From positions 1-64,000 of the forward strand of contig JBCCTU010000012.1 in the NCBI GenBank assembly GCA_039198065.1: a DNA stretch of 64,000 nt, in the 5' to 3' direction. Under the pieces are notes generated by a model. The model saw nothing but the letters and a program-made list of their open reading frames with translations. It did not search any database and was not told the origin of the DNA. This document shows positions 17,755 through 26,844 of this stretch, in pieces. Each line of letters opens with the position of its first letter. Within the stretch, counting starts at the first letter, position 1. Position numbers and translations under genes: made by a program. The stretch is from CALHVX01 sp039198065. Lineage in GTDB: Bacteria; Pseudomonadota; Gammaproteobacteria; Pseudomonadales; Azotimanducaceae.

Positions 17755-18455
17755 GCACGACCGCCTTCGCGGATCTGCGTAACCTCGACCTCGCCGATCG
17801 GCTGAATGACGAAAAGCGCCCGGGATTTATCGTTGTCGAAGGCCCAATTGGTGTGGGCAAAACCACCCTGTGCCAGCGTCTTGCCCGCACCCTGGGCTAT
17901 GGCAGCCTGCTTGAACGCCCGGCCGACAACCCCTTTCTCGATGCCTTCTACCGCGACCAGCAGGGCAACGCGCTAGCGACCCAGCTGTTCTTTCTATTGC
18001 AGCGAGCTCAGCAGCTTGCCCCCCTGAATGGCCAGGCGCTACTCGGGCTACAGATCGTGAGTGACTTCATGCTGGAAAAGGACGACCTATTCGCCCAGCT
18101 GAATCTTGCGACGCACGAGTATGAGCTCTACCGGCAGATCCACCAGTCTCTTCGCGTCGAATCCCCGACCCCAGACCTGGTGATCTATCTCCAGGCACCA
18201 ACCCGAGTGTTGCTGCAGCGAGTACGACAGCGCGGTATCGCTGCGGAACAACGCATGGAGGCGGCGTATCTCGATGCCCTGACAGCGGCCTACACAGAGT
18301 TTTTCCATCACTACAACGATGCGCCCTTGCTGATCGTCAACGCAGCAGAAATTGATCTGGCGAGCAATCAGCAACACTACGAAGCCCTACTGGAACGCGC
18401 GTTCTCTATGGCGGGTACGCGACAGTTCTACAACCCACACCCGTCGTTGCTATAA
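17751..18455 (+). CDS. Deoxynucleoside kinase family protein
   Basis: A 234-residue P-loop kinase of the deoxynucleoside kinase (dNK) family, likely phosphorylating deoxyadenosine or deoxyguanosine in salvage. Walker A is EGPIGVGKTTL near residue 30; a family-like ERPADNPFLDAFY block follows; VIYLQAPTRVLLQRVRQRG carries the lid arginines. The start ATG overlaps the pcnB stop. In related genomes a gene or domain of this type often stands with folK and panB between pcnB and panC; here folK and panB are not found. Substrate specificity cannot be assigned from sequence. Confidence 0.85.
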   Translation: MSTTAFADLRNLDLADRLNDEKRPGFIVVEGPIGVGKTTLCQRLARTLGYGSLLERPADNPFLDAFYRDQQGNALATQLFFLLQRAQQLAPLNGQALLGLQIVSDFMLEKDDLFAQLNLATHEYELYRQIHQSLRVESPTPDLVIYLQAPTRVLLQRVRQRGIAAEQRMEAAYLDALTAAYTEFFHHYNDAPLLIVNAAEIDLASNQQHYEALLERAFSMAGTRQFYNPHPSLL

Positions 18456-18480
18456 GCGAACGGTTGGCCACTGGGGTGCC

Positions 18481-19326
18481 ATGCAGGTAATCACGGAAAT
18501 TCAGGCCCTCAGAGACGCGCTGACCTGGCGGCGAAGCAAGAACAGCGTAGGGCTCGTCATTACCAAAGGCAGTCTTCACCAGGGCCATACGGCCCTGATC
18601 GGTGCAAGCCTCGCAGGCAATCCCATTACGGTCGTGGCGTGCTACGCCGGTACGAATCTGTTCACCGACGCGGAAGCGGCGCAGCAGTATCCGCACAACC
18701 CGAAGGCCGACGAAGAGCTGCTGGCTGAACTCGGCGTTGACATTCTGTTCCGACCAGCAGAAGCGGACCTATACCCGGACGGCGAAACGCCTCGGACACG
18801 GGTCGATCTGCCGTTACTGGGGCCCTCGGCCGAAGACCCTGCGGGCCGCAATCACAGTATCGAGCTCGTGACGCTGGCGCTGAAGTTGTGTCAGATCGTT
18901 CAACCACAGAATCTGGTTTACGGTGAAAAACACTTTCAGCAGCTGGTTCTGACCCGGCGCATGGTGCAAGCATTCAACCTTCCACTCCAGGTGCGCTCTG
19001 TCCCAATCGTGCGCGAGCCCGACGGCCTTGCCGTTGCCACGCGCAACGAGCTGCTGAGCTCAACGGAGCGAGCCCAGGCTCCCGTGCTCTACCGCACGCT
19101 GCGCGACGTAGGCGAGGCGCTGAAGGACGGGGCGAGCCACCTCGAACGGCTGGAACAAACGGCCCGCGTCGCACTCAAGGGCGCTGGTTTTCGAACCGAC
19201 TACGTCCGCATCTGCGATGCCCGCACGCTTGGACCCGTCACGGATAGCAGCCGTGCCCTTCGCATCTTGGGAGCAGCACGGCTTGGCGAAGCGCAGCTCC
19301 AAGACAACATCGCCTTTTCCCGCTGA
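18481..19326 (+). CDS. Divergent pantothenate synthetase (PanC-like)
   Basis: PanC joins pantoate and beta-alanine using ATP. The 281-residue length and fold are normal (E. coli 283), and the ATP-site histidines in LHQGH and the lysine in GEK (148-150) are kept. Several substrate-site signatures are not: PTMG is ITKG (27-30), FVNPxQF is YAGTNLF (55-61), GEKDxQQ is GEKHFQQ, and MSSRN is VATRN. Loss of the Asn/Gln pair and the Mg-binding aspartate raises doubt about pantothenate synthesis; it may be a paralogue with another acid or amine substrate, or inactive. The start is ATG at 18481 after a GGGG stretch; an upstream in-frame extension is out of family. No panB or panD is adjacent. Compare the intact pgi next door. 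Confidence 0.78.
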   Translation: MQVITEIQALRDALTWRRSKNSVGLVITKGSLHQGHTALIGASLAGNPITVVACYAGTNLFTDAEAAQQYPHNPKADEELLAELGVDILFRPAEADLYPDGETPRTRVDLPLLGPSAEDPAGRNHSIELVTLALKLCQIVQPQNLVYGEKHFQQLVLTRRMVQAFNLPLQVRSVPIVREPDGLAVATRNELLSSTERAQAPVLYRTLRDVGEALKDGASHLERLEQTARVALKGAGFRTDYVRICDARTLGPVTDSSRALRILGAARLGEAQLQDNIAFSR

Positions 19327-19358
19327 CGGGGCACAACTGGAGGCCTGGTGAGCAGACC

Positions 19359-20936
19359 ATGAGCAACACAACGGAAGCCGGTTTCAACCACAGCGCCGCG
19401 TTGAAGGCACTAAAGACTCAAGCCGCGGCAACCACGCGGGCTGCGGACGGCGGCTGCGATCTGCGACGCCGGCAGGGCGGCATTCTGCTCGATGCACGCC
19501 GCCAGCATCTGCACCCAGCGGACCTCCAGGCACTGCTTGCTTTCGCCGACGACGCCGCGTTCGACGAACAGCGACGCCGCCTTTTCGCCGGTGAGCGCGT
19601 CAACCACACGGAAGAGCGGGCCGTTCTGCATTCCGCCCTGCGGGCCAGCGGCGACGACCTCGAGCGCTGGAGTGGTTCCAAGCCGGACCGTCAATCGGTG
19701 CGTGAGCTGGTTATGGACACCCGGCGGCGGATGCAGTGTCTGGTTGAAGACGTTCACCTGGGTCGCCGCACAGGCTACAGCGGCGCGCGCTTCACCGACA
19801 TCGTGAACATAGGCATTGGCGGTTCTCATCTCGGCCCGGAGCTCATCGTCGACGCACTTGCCGATCAAGCCCTGCTGCGCACACATTTTCTCTCGAACAT
19901 CGATGGTCACCGCCTCAGCGCGCTGCTGCGGTCCCTCGATCCTACTCGCACACTGTTCGTTATCGCCTCAAAGTCCTTCACCACCCTTGAAACGGCACTC
20001 AACGCTGAGGCCGCACGCAGCTGGTTTCTCGAGCGTACGGCCAACCGGGAAGCCATTGGCAACCACTTCGTCGCCGTTAGCAACAACGTCGACGCGGCAC
20101 TCGAGTTCGGACTCGACGGCGCAAACGTACTCCCCATGGGCGACTGGGTCGGAGGCCGGTTTTCGCTCTGGTCCGCCGTTGGACTGAGCATCGCGCTGGC
20201 CCTGGGTTGGGACGCTTTCAGCGATCTGCTGGAGGGAGCCCGAAGCATCGATAAGCACTTTGAGTCCGCACCGGCAGCAGACAACCTGCCGCTGCTGATG
20301 GCGTTGCTCGACCTCTGGAACATTCAGGTGCGTGGCTGCACGAGCCACGCAGTGCTGAGTTACGACGAACGTCTGCGACTGCTACCCGACTTCCTGCAGC
20401 AGCTCGAAATGGAAAGCAACGGCAAGTCCATCGACGGTGACGCCGAGCCCGTAGACTATCCAACGCAGCCGGTGCTCTGGGGTGGTGTGGGTACCAACGG
20501 CCAGCATGCGTATCACCAGCAGCTGCATCAGGGCACCGGAGCCTACTGGGCAGACTTCATCGTCTGTCGGGCCGTAGACCACAACTATCCAGAGCTGCAC
20601 CAGTCCCTGGCAGCAAACGCACTGGCCCAGAGTCAGGCGATGGCGGTCGGTAGGGAACACGCCGATCCTCACCGGCGGGTTTCCGGCCAGAATCCTTCAA
20701 GCCTGTGGGTGCTCGATGAGCTGAGCCCGACCACGCTGGGCCAGCTCCTCAGTCTGTTCGAGCACAAGACCTTTTGCCTTGGCATACTCTGGAACATCAA
20801 CTCCTTCGATCAGTGGGGTGTCGAGCTTGGCAAGGTGCTGGCCGTGCCGATTGCAGCTGCACTGGCCGGACAGCGGGAATCCGATGCGATTGATGATTCC
20901 GTTGCGCGCAGTCAGGTCGAGTATCTGGGCCACTGA
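19359..20936 (+). CDS. pgi: Glucose-6-phosphate isomerase
   Basis: Interconverts glucose-6-phosphate and fructose-6-phosphate in glycolysis and gluconeogenesis. The 525-residue protein has the family blocks VNIGIGGSHLGPE, ASKSFTTLETALNA, MGDWVGGRFSLWSAVG, QQLEMESNGKS, GTNGQHAYHQ and QWGVELGKVLA. These contain the catalytic glutamate, histidine and lysine. No unusual feature is seen. It lies 32 bases after the PanC-like gene and 64 before acs, an order remembered from Pseudomonas. Confidence 0.97.
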   Translation: MSNTTEAGFNHSAALKALKTQAAATTRAADGGCDLRRRQGGILLDARRQHLHPADLQALLAFADDAAFDEQRRRLFAGERVNHTEERAVLHSALRASGDDLERWSGSKPDRQSVRELVMDTRRRMQCLVEDVHLGRRTGYSGARFTDIVNIGIGGSHLGPELIVDALADQALLRTHFLSNIDGHRLSALLRSLDPTRTLFVIASKSFTTLETALNAEAARSWFLERTANREAIGNHFVAVSNNVDAALEFGLDGANVLPMGDWVGGRFSLWSAVGLSIALALGWDAFSDLLEGARSIDKHFESAPAADNLPLLMALLDLWNIQVRGCTSHAVLSYDERLRLLPDFLQQLEMESNGKSIDGDAEPVDYPTQPVLWGGVGTNGQHAYHQQLHQGTGAYWADFIVCRAVDHNYPELHQSLAANALAQSQAMAVGREHADPHRRVSGQNPSSLWVLDELSPTTLGQLLSLFEHKTFCLGILWNINSFDQWGVELGKVLAVPIAAALAGQRESDAIDDSVARSQVEYLGH

Positions 20937-21000
20937 TTGACGCAACGGCTCGGTTCGCAACGACCTTTAAAACGAAGCATGAATCGCCAGGGGAACCCAC

Positions 21001-22944
21001 ATGCAGGAACTCTACCCCGTCGACCCAGCCACCGCGGACCGCGCGTGGCTGGATGACGCCAGCTATCGCGCACTGTACGAACGGTCCATCAACGATCCCG
21101 AAGCTTTCTGGGGCGAGCAAGCAACGACCTTTCTTAACTGGAGTCGACCGTTCTCCGAGGTCGTGAATGCAGACCTCCGCAGCGGACAGATTCGCTGGTT
21201 CGAGGACGGACAGTTGAACGTCAGCGTTAACTGCATCGACCGTCACCTTGCCGATCGAGGCGACCAGGTAGCCATCATCTGGGAAGGCGATGAGCCGCAC
21301 ATCGACACGAAGATTACCTATCGGGAGCTGCACGAGGCGGTATGCAGGCTGGCGAACGGGCTCCGTGCCCGGGGCGTCAAGCGCGGCGACCGCGTGTGCA
21401 TCTACATGCCCATGGTTCCGGAAGCCGCCTACGCCATGCTTGCCTGCAGTCGCATCGGTGCTGTGCACAGCGTGGTATTTGGCGGCTTCTCACCCCAGTC
21501 CCTACGCGACCGAATTCTCGATTCGGACTGCCGGGCGGTCATCACCGCGGACGAAGGCCTGCGCGGTGGCAAGCCCATACCACTGAAAGCCAATACCGAT
21601 GAAGCGCTCGTCGAATGCCCCGACGTTCATTCGGTCATTACGGTACGCCGGACCGGCAACGACGTCGGCTGGCATGACGGTCGCGACGTCTGGTACCACG
21701 AGCTGGTTGCGGGACAGTCAGCGGACTGCGAACCCGAGACCATGAACGCGGAAGACCCGTTGTTCATCTTGTACACCTCGGGTTCGACCGGGCGGCCTAA
21801 GGGCGTACAACACGGCAGCGGCGGCTACCTGCTGCAGGCCGCCATGACGCACAAGTACGTGTTCGACTACCACGATGGGGACGTCTACTGGTGCACGGCC
21901 GACGTCGGCTGGATCACCGGGCACAGTTACATCATCTACGGGCCTCTGGCGAACGGCGCCACGACCTTGATGTTCGAAGGGGTGCCCACCTACCCCGATG
22001 CGTCCCGCTGCTGGCAGATCGTCGACAAACATCAGGTCAACATCTTTTATACGGCACCGACAGCCCTGCGCCAGCTGATGGCTCAGGGAGACGAATTCGT
22101 CACTCAGACCTTCCGCCGTTCGCTGCGGCTGCTGGGAAGTGTTGGCGAACCCATAAATCCAGAGGCCTGGCAGTGGTACCACCGGGTGGTCGGTGACGGT
22201 CGCTGTCCGATCGTTGACACCTGGTGGCAAACGGAAACCGGCGCCATCATGATCACACCGCTTCCGGGTGCCACGGCACTCAAGCCCGGTTCGGCAACCC
22301 GGCCCTTCTTCGGTGTACAGCCGGCGCTCATGGACGCCGAAGGCCGGCTGATCGAAGATGCGGTTGCCAGCGGCAACCTGGTCATAACCGCTAGCTGGCC
22401 AAGCCAGATACGAACGGTCTACGGAGACCACCAGCGGGTCGTCGATACCTACTACTCCACCTATCCGGGCTACTACTTCACCGGCGATGGCGCCCGCCGT
22501 GATGAAGACGGCTACTACTGGATAACCGGTCGCGTCGACGATGTGATGAACGTCTCCGGCCATCGCATCGGTACCGCCGAGGTCGAAAGCGCGTTAGTGC
22601 TGCACGAAGACGTGGCGGAGGCTGCGGTCGTCGGTTACCCGCACGACATCAAGGGCGAGGGAATCTACGCCTACGTGACGCTCATGAACGATTCAACGGC
22701 CGATGCCGACACGCTACGCGCCGAGCTGGTTGCGCTCGTGCGCAAGGAAATCGGCCCAATCGCTAAACCGGACGCAATACAGTACGCCCCGGGGTTGCCG
22801 AAAACGCGCTCGGGAAAAATCATGCGTCGAATCCTGAGAAAGATCGCCGCCGACGAGCTCGACAACCTCGGCGACACCAGCACGCTAGCCGATCCGGCCG
22901 TAGTCGACGACTTGATCAAGAATCGCCAATCGTCGCCGAGCTGA
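21001..22944 (+). CDS. acs: Acetyl-CoA synthetase
   Basis: Activates acetate to acetyl-CoA through acetyl-AMP, feeding the glyoxylate and TCA cycles. The 647-residue enzyme has the ANL-superfamily motifs LYTSGSTGRPKGV (phosphate-binding loop), WWQTETGA, YFTGDGARRDEDGYYWITGR and the C-terminal PKTRSGKIMRR, whose lysine is the known site of regulatory acetylation in this family. N-terminal blocks such as FLNWSRPFSEV support Acs rather than propionyl-CoA synthetase. The downstream aminotransferase gene begins 4 bases after the stop, so both are probably on one transcript. Confidence 0.97.
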   Translation: MQELYPVDPATADRAWLDDASYRALYERSINDPEAFWGEQATTFLNWSRPFSEVVNADLRSGQIRWFEDGQLNVSVNCIDRHLADRGDQVAIIWEGDEPHIDTKITYRELHEAVCRLANGLRARGVKRGDRVCIYMPMVPEAAYAMLACSRIGAVHSVVFGGFSPQSLRDRILDSDCRAVITADEGLRGGKPIPLKANTDEALVECPDVHSVITVRRTGNDVGWHDGRDVWYHELVAGQSADCEPETMNAEDPLFILYTSGSTGRPKGVQHGSGGYLLQAAMTHKYVFDYHDGDVYWCTADVGWITGHSYIIYGPLANGATTLMFEGVPTYPDASRCWQIVDKHQVNIFYTAPTALRQLMAQGDEFVTQTFRRSLRLLGSVGEPINPEAWQWYHRVVGDGRCPIVDTWWQTETGAIMITPLPGATALKPGSATRPFFGVQPALMDAEGRLIEDAVASGNLVITASWPSQIRTVYGDHQRVVDTYYSTYPGYYFTGDGARRDEDGYYWITGRVDDVMNVSGHRIGTAEVESALVLHEDVAEAAVVGYPHDIKGEGIYAYVTLMNDSTADADTLRAELVALVRKEIGPIAKPDAIQYAPGLPKTRSGKIMRRILRKIAADELDNLGDTSTLADPAVVDDLIKNRQSSPS

Positions 22945-22948
22945 TTCC

Positions 22949-23872
22949 ATGACCGAGGGAACCAATCAGCGCATCGCCTACTACAACGGCGCCTACCTGC
23001 CAGAAGGCCAGATCCGTATTCCCTTCCGCGATCGTGGCTTTCTCCTTGGAGACGGCGTCTTCGACATGACGCGGACCTTCGGCGGACGGATCTTCCGCAT
23101 ACGCGAACACATCGAACGGCTGTTTCGCTCGCTGAAGACCATGCGCATCGACTGCGGGCTGTCGGTGGACGACCTGGTCGGTATCAGCGAAACGGTCCTC
23201 GAGCACAACCACCATTTCCTTGACGCTCGGTCCGACTACTGGGTGGCGCAGCGAATCTCCCGGGGAATCAACGCTGTTGGTGACGAGGGCTGGGAGGACA
23301 CTGGGCCCACAGTGATCGTCGAGTGCCTGCCCCTGCCCCTCAAAGCGCGGGCGACCTACTACCGCGATGGGATTGATCTCGTGCTCTCGCCGATCCGTCG
23401 AACCCCGCCCGATGCGCTCACGCCGCGGGCGAAAACCAGCAACTACCTGAATCTGATCAGCGCCAATCACGCCGTCCCCGACGCCGGGCCGAACGCCTAC
23501 ACGGTGATGTTGGACCACAACGGAAATCTCTGTGAGGGTTTGGGTGCCAATCTGTTCCTGATAAAGGACGGCGTCTGCTTCACACCGCGAGAGCAGTTCG
23601 TGCTGCCCGGTGTCTCCCGCGCCGTTGCCATGGAGCTCGCGCAGACCCTAGGCATCGAGGTGCAGGAAAAAGACCTGGACCTGCACGACGCCTACAACGC
23701 CGACGAGATGTTCCTCACCTCAACCAGTTTTTGCATCGTTCCCGTTCGCTCCTTCAGCGGTGTTGAGCTCGGTGCCGGCATCCCTGGTCCCATCACCGCT
23801 CGACTGACCGACGCATACCGCACGCTTGTCGACTTTGATTTCGTTGCTCAGTACATGGAGCACCTGCCGTGA
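22949..23872 (+). CDS. Class IV (fold type IV) PLP aminotransferase
   Basis: A 307-residue protein of the branched-chain/D-amino-acid aminotransferase family. The PLP lysine is in PRAKTSNYLNLI (about residue 162) and the conserved glutamate in NLCEGLGANLF (about 196). The N-terminal block RGFLLGDGVFDMTRT followed by GRIFRIREHIERL resembles BCAT-like enzymes and the (R)-amine transaminase group, so the substrate could be a branched-chain amino acid, a D-amino acid or an amine. It directly follows acs (4 bases) and precedes an APC permease gene and a second, unrelated aminotransferase gene, which suggests a shared pathway for an imported amino compound. Confidence 0.88.
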   Translation: MTEGTNQRIAYYNGAYLPEGQIRIPFRDRGFLLGDGVFDMTRTFGGRIFRIREHIERLFRSLKTMRIDCGLSVDDLVGISETVLEHNHHFLDARSDYWVAQRISRGINAVGDEGWEDTGPTVIVECLPLPLKARATYYRDGIDLVLSPIRRTPPDALTPRAKTSNYLNLISANHAVPDAGPNAYTVMLDHNGNLCEGLGANLFLIKDGVCFTPREQFVLPGVSRAVAMELAQTLGIEVQEKDLDLHDAYNADEMFLTSTSFCIVPVRSFSGVELGAGIPGPITARLTDAYRTLVDFDFVAQYMEHLP

Positions 23873-23906
23873 GCCGGCGCGCAGCAGCCAGCGCTCACGC
23901 GGACCC

Positions 23907-25262
23907 GTGAATCCAACGCGCCTCGAGCGAAAGATCGGACTGAGCGGCGCGGTCTTTCTACTCGTCGGGCACATCGTCGGGGCATCGATCTTCATTCTTC
24001 CCGGACAGCTCGCCGGCATTGCCGGCCCCGCCGTCTTTCTCGCTTACCTCGTTGCCTGCATACCGGCAGTCGTAAACTGCCTGATTGCTGCTCAGGTAGG
24101 GAGCATTCTGCCGGTCAGCGCCGGTGACTACGTATTCACTAGCATGACCCTGCATCCGCTATTGGGCTTCCTCAAGGTCTGGTCCGGCATGCTCAGCCTG
24201 GTGGTGAGCGTTCCTATCCTCGCCTTCGGCTTCGCCGACTATATGGCGTTCTTTCTGCCGGATACCCCGCGGCTTCTCATCGCCCTCGGGATCGTGCTCA
24301 CCGTTGTCATCGTCAATCTGCTCGGAATCCATGCGAGCGTTCGTACGCAGATGGCCATGGTCAGTGTGTTTGTGGCCGCACTGCTCACCTTCGGTATTGG
24401 CGGGTTGTTCGCCATGGACTTCTCGCTCCTGACTCCCATGGTGCCGAACGGCGCAGACTCCGTGTTTCGTGCCGCCGTTCCGGCCTTTTACTCCTACTCC
24501 GGTTTTCTGACCTTTGTGATTATCGGAGAAGAGATCCGCAACCCGGGTCGAACCATCCCGCTCACCCTGCTGTTCACCTTCCTCATCGTTGCGAGCATCT
24601 ACACGCTGATAACTCTCGTACTTCCCGGCCTCATTCCCTGGCAGCAGCTTGGTAACCTTGTGGCGCCGATGGGTACGGCAGCGCGGCTCTTCCTACCGGA
24701 GTGGTTCGCCGTCGTCATCACCGTCAGCGCCCTGCTCGCCGCGGCCACGTCGATCAACGTCATTGTGCTAACGACGTCGCGGAGCTTTTTCGCTCTGGCT
24801 CGGAACCACATTTACCCGGAACAGCTGAGCCGGCTCAATCAGCGCACCGGTGAACCGGACCTGGCTCTGGTACTCGTCGGCGCTTTGGCACTCATAGGCG
24901 TTGCGCTGCAGGGGGAAATCATTGAATACGCCGCGGTAACCGTGATCGGCATGATGCTCTACGGGCTGGTGTGGGCGATCGCCTTGTTACGGCTGCCGGC
25001 AACGTTTCCCGAGCAGTATGCGAATGCCCGGCTACAGCTCAGACCGAGCACCCTGTTACTGGTGGCCGTCGTCAAAATCGTTGTCTCGCTCGGTTTCCTG
25101 TTCGTTGGCATACGCGACAACCCCGCACCCGCAGCGCTTTATCTGGTTCTGCTCGCAGCAGGCGCTGTCTACTACGCAATCCGTCAGTCGCATCTGAAGC
25201 GGCTCGGCATCTCCCTCGACACGCTGCTGCGTCGAGACGTCGAGGCCGCCGCCAAACACTGA
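23907..25262 (+). CDS. APC superfamily amino acid/amine permease
   Basis: A 451-residue inner-membrane transporter with about 12 hydrophobic helices. The first helix carries the APC substrate-loop pattern GHIVGASIFILPG, and helix 6 has YSYSGFLTFVIIGEEIRNPGR, typical of amino-acid/polyamine transporters. The start is taken as GTG at 23907; upstream in-frame codons from 23826 lie inside the aminotransferase gene and encode Ser/Arg-rich sequence unlike the family. It is flanked by two aminotransferase genes on the same strand with gaps of 34 and 33 bases, so its substrate is probably what they transaminate. Confidence 0.88.
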   Translation: MNPTRLERKIGLSGAVFLLVGHIVGASIFILPGQLAGIAGPAVFLAYLVACIPAVVNCLIAAQVGSILPVSAGDYVFTSMTLHPLLGFLKVWSGMLSLVVSVPILAFGFADYMAFFLPDTPRLLIALGIVLTVVIVNLLGIHASVRTQMAMVSVFVAALLTFGIGGLFAMDFSLLTPMVPNGADSVFRAAVPAFYSYSGFLTFVIIGEEIRNPGRTIPLTLLFTFLIVASIYTLITLVLPGLIPWQQLGNLVAPMGTAARLFLPEWFAVVITVSALLAAATSINVIVLTTSRSFFALARNHIYPEQLSRLNQRTGEPDLALVLVGALALIGVALQGEIIEYAAVTVIGMMLYGLVWAIALLRLPATFPEQYANARLQLRPSTLLLVAVVKIVVSLGFLFVGIRDNPAPAALYLVLLAAGAVYYAIRQSHLKRLGISLDTLLRRDVEAAAKH

Positions 25263-25295
25263 CACACCATCCTTAGATCAAACCTGGAAGCTGCC

Positions 25296-26699
25296 ATGAC
25301 TATGAGCCCCGCGTTTCTTGCCTTGTCTGCTGCCCGTGATGCACTGGAAGCGGAATACGTTAGCCAGAATCCGAACAGCGCCGCAGCGTTCGAAGAAGCC
25401 CGGGCGAGCGGTGTGGCCGGGGGAACCAACCGTGCGTCGATTCATTACTCGCCCTTTCCCCTGACGTTCGTCAACGCTGCTGAGGCGCGGGCGGAGACGG
25501 CCGACGGTCAGTGGGTGACCGATCTGCTCGGCAACTTCACCGCCGGGCTGTTCGGGTTTTCACCGGAACCGGTACGCCGCGCGGTCAGCAATGCCATGGC
25601 CAACGGCCATACTCTGGGCGGCGCCGCCAATCGTCACGAAGCCGTCGTCGCGCGGGAGCTGACGTCGCGCTTTGCGGCCATGGAGCAAATCCGCTTCACC
25701 ATGACCGGCACGGAAGCCAACAGCTACGCCATCAACACAGCACTCGCCGTCACCGGGCGCAGCAAAATCATGGTCTATGACGGCGCTTACCACGGCGCCT
25801 GGATCCACGGCGGTAAGCTTGCCGGGCCCCTTGATACGCCCTACGAGAAGATCACGGTGCCCTACGGCGACGCCGACGCCATAGCGGCGACGATCCGCCG
25901 CCACGCCGACGAGCTCGCGGCCGTGATTCTCGAACCGGTCATGGTCAACCCGACGACCTATCTGAAACGCCTCGCCCCTAAGGCGTATCTGCAGCGAATT
26001 CGCGCGGCCTGTACCGAGGCCGGTTGCGCCCTCATCTACGACGAAGTCATGACCTCACGTCTTGCTCCCGGCGGCGCCCAGCAACTCGTCGACGTGGCAC
26101 CGGACATGACGACGATCGGCAAGTACTTCGGCGGTGGCTTACCCTTCGGTGCCTTCGGCGGAACGCGGGCCTGGATGGAGCGTCACGATCCCGCCCACCC
26201 ACGCACCATCAACAGCGGTGGCACGTTCAACCAGAACGCGCTATCCATGGCGGCTGCGGCGGCCGTACTCAACGACCTTTGGACGCCGGAACACTGTGCT
26301 GCCCACAACCGGCGCGGCGACCACTTCCGTGATGCAATCAACGAACTCGCAGCGCAGCACGGTGCGCCGGTCCAGGCCTGTGGTAGCGGCAGCCTGATCA
26401 CGTTGATCTGGCAGCGCGCAGCCGTTGTCGGCGCAATCACCGATGACACCGTTGCGCACGATCTCAACATCGCCAACCACCCGGGTACGCCGCAGGCGGC
26501 TGCCGCCTTCTGGTTCTACATGCTAACCCGGCACAGCCTGCTCGCGGGAAGCCCGCGGCTGAACTACCTCACGCTACCGACGGTTCTGGAAGACGCCGAC
26601 TATAAGACCTTTCTCTCCGCGCTCAGTGACTTCCTGAACGAGTATCGAGAACCATTAGCTTTGCTCAGCGCCGAGACGTCGGAAACCGCGGCCGCATAA
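25296..26699 (+). CDS. Class III PLP aminotransferase (HemL-related, not HemL)
   Basis: A 467-residue class III aminotransferase. Motifs are TMTGTEANSYAINTA, YDGAYHGAW, ALIYDEVMTSR and the PLP-lysine block TIGKYFGGGLPFGAFGG (Lys about 276). It resembles glutamate-1-semialdehyde aminomutase in the C-terminal half but lacks the HemL N-terminal signature and is longer; the genuine hemL is at 9800-11080. It is often labelled an aspartate-aminotransferase-family protein, which says little about substrate. It ends the acs, class IV aminotransferase, permease run and is followed by a tandem mini-terminator, so it is probably the last gene of the transcript. Confidence 0.87.
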   Translation: MTMSPAFLALSAARDALEAEYVSQNPNSAAAFEEARASGVAGGTNRASIHYSPFPLTFVNAAEARAETADGQWVTDLLGNFTAGLFGFSPEPVRRAVSNAMANGHTLGGAANRHEAVVARELTSRFAAMEQIRFTMTGTEANSYAINTALAVTGRSKIMVYDGAYHGAWIHGGKLAGPLDTPYEKITVPYGDADAIAATIRRHADELAAVILEPVMVNPTTYLKRLAPKAYLQRIRAACTEAGCALIYDEVMTSRLAPGGAQQLVDVAPDMTTIGKYFGGGLPFGAFGGTRAWMERHDPAHPRTINSGGTFNQNALSMAAAAAVLNDLWTPEHCAAHNRRGDHFRDAINELAAQHGAPVQACGSGSLITLIWQRAAVVGAITDDTVAHDLNIANHPGTPQAAAAFWFYMLTRHSLLAGSPRLNYLTLPTVLEDADYKTFLSALSDFLNEYREPLALLSAETSETAAA

Positions 26700-26700
26700 C

Positions 26701-26760
26701 CGCCGCAGGCTACTTTTAAGCGCCGCAGGCGCTGTTTTATCGCCGCAGGCGCCGTTTGCG
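26701..26760 (+). repeat. Three tandem 20-bp units, each a small hairpin with a following T-stretch
   Basis: Three 20-base units start at 26701, 26721 and 26741. Each begins CGCCGCAGGC and is followed by a pyrimidine-rich segment (TACTTTTAAG, GCTGTTTTAT, GCCGTTTGCG). The core GCC-GCA-GGC is self-complementary with a three-base loop. The first unit begins right after the class III aminotransferase stop. Confidence 0.85.
26719..26740 (+). terminator. Intrinsic terminator after the aminotransferase/permease genes
   Basis: AGCGCC (26719-26724), loop GCA, GGCGCT (26728-26733), then GTTTTAT. This is the best-formed of the three tandem hairpins and fits a Rho-independent terminator for the plus-strand transcript ending with the class III aminotransferase. 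The remaining bases to 26844 hold no gene. Confidence 0.6.
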
Positions 26761-26844
26761 CGCTCGGATAACCGCTTCGTCGCACACCGCTACAACGTTA
26801 AGCCCAGCACCCTAGGCTAACTCCGCAATCGAGTCGGAGGACCT

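Noticed and set aside
20937..21000. Possible terminator between pgi and acs
   Set aside because: The CGCAACG elements are direct, not inverted, repeats and no stem with a T-run forms.
20797..21468. 223-residue minus-strand frame across pgi-acs
   Set aside because: Antisense shadow of two well-supported genes.
26701..26760. Tandem repeats as a CRISPR array
   Set aside because: Units are 20 bases with 10-base variable parts, far too short for repeats and spacers, and no cas gene is present.
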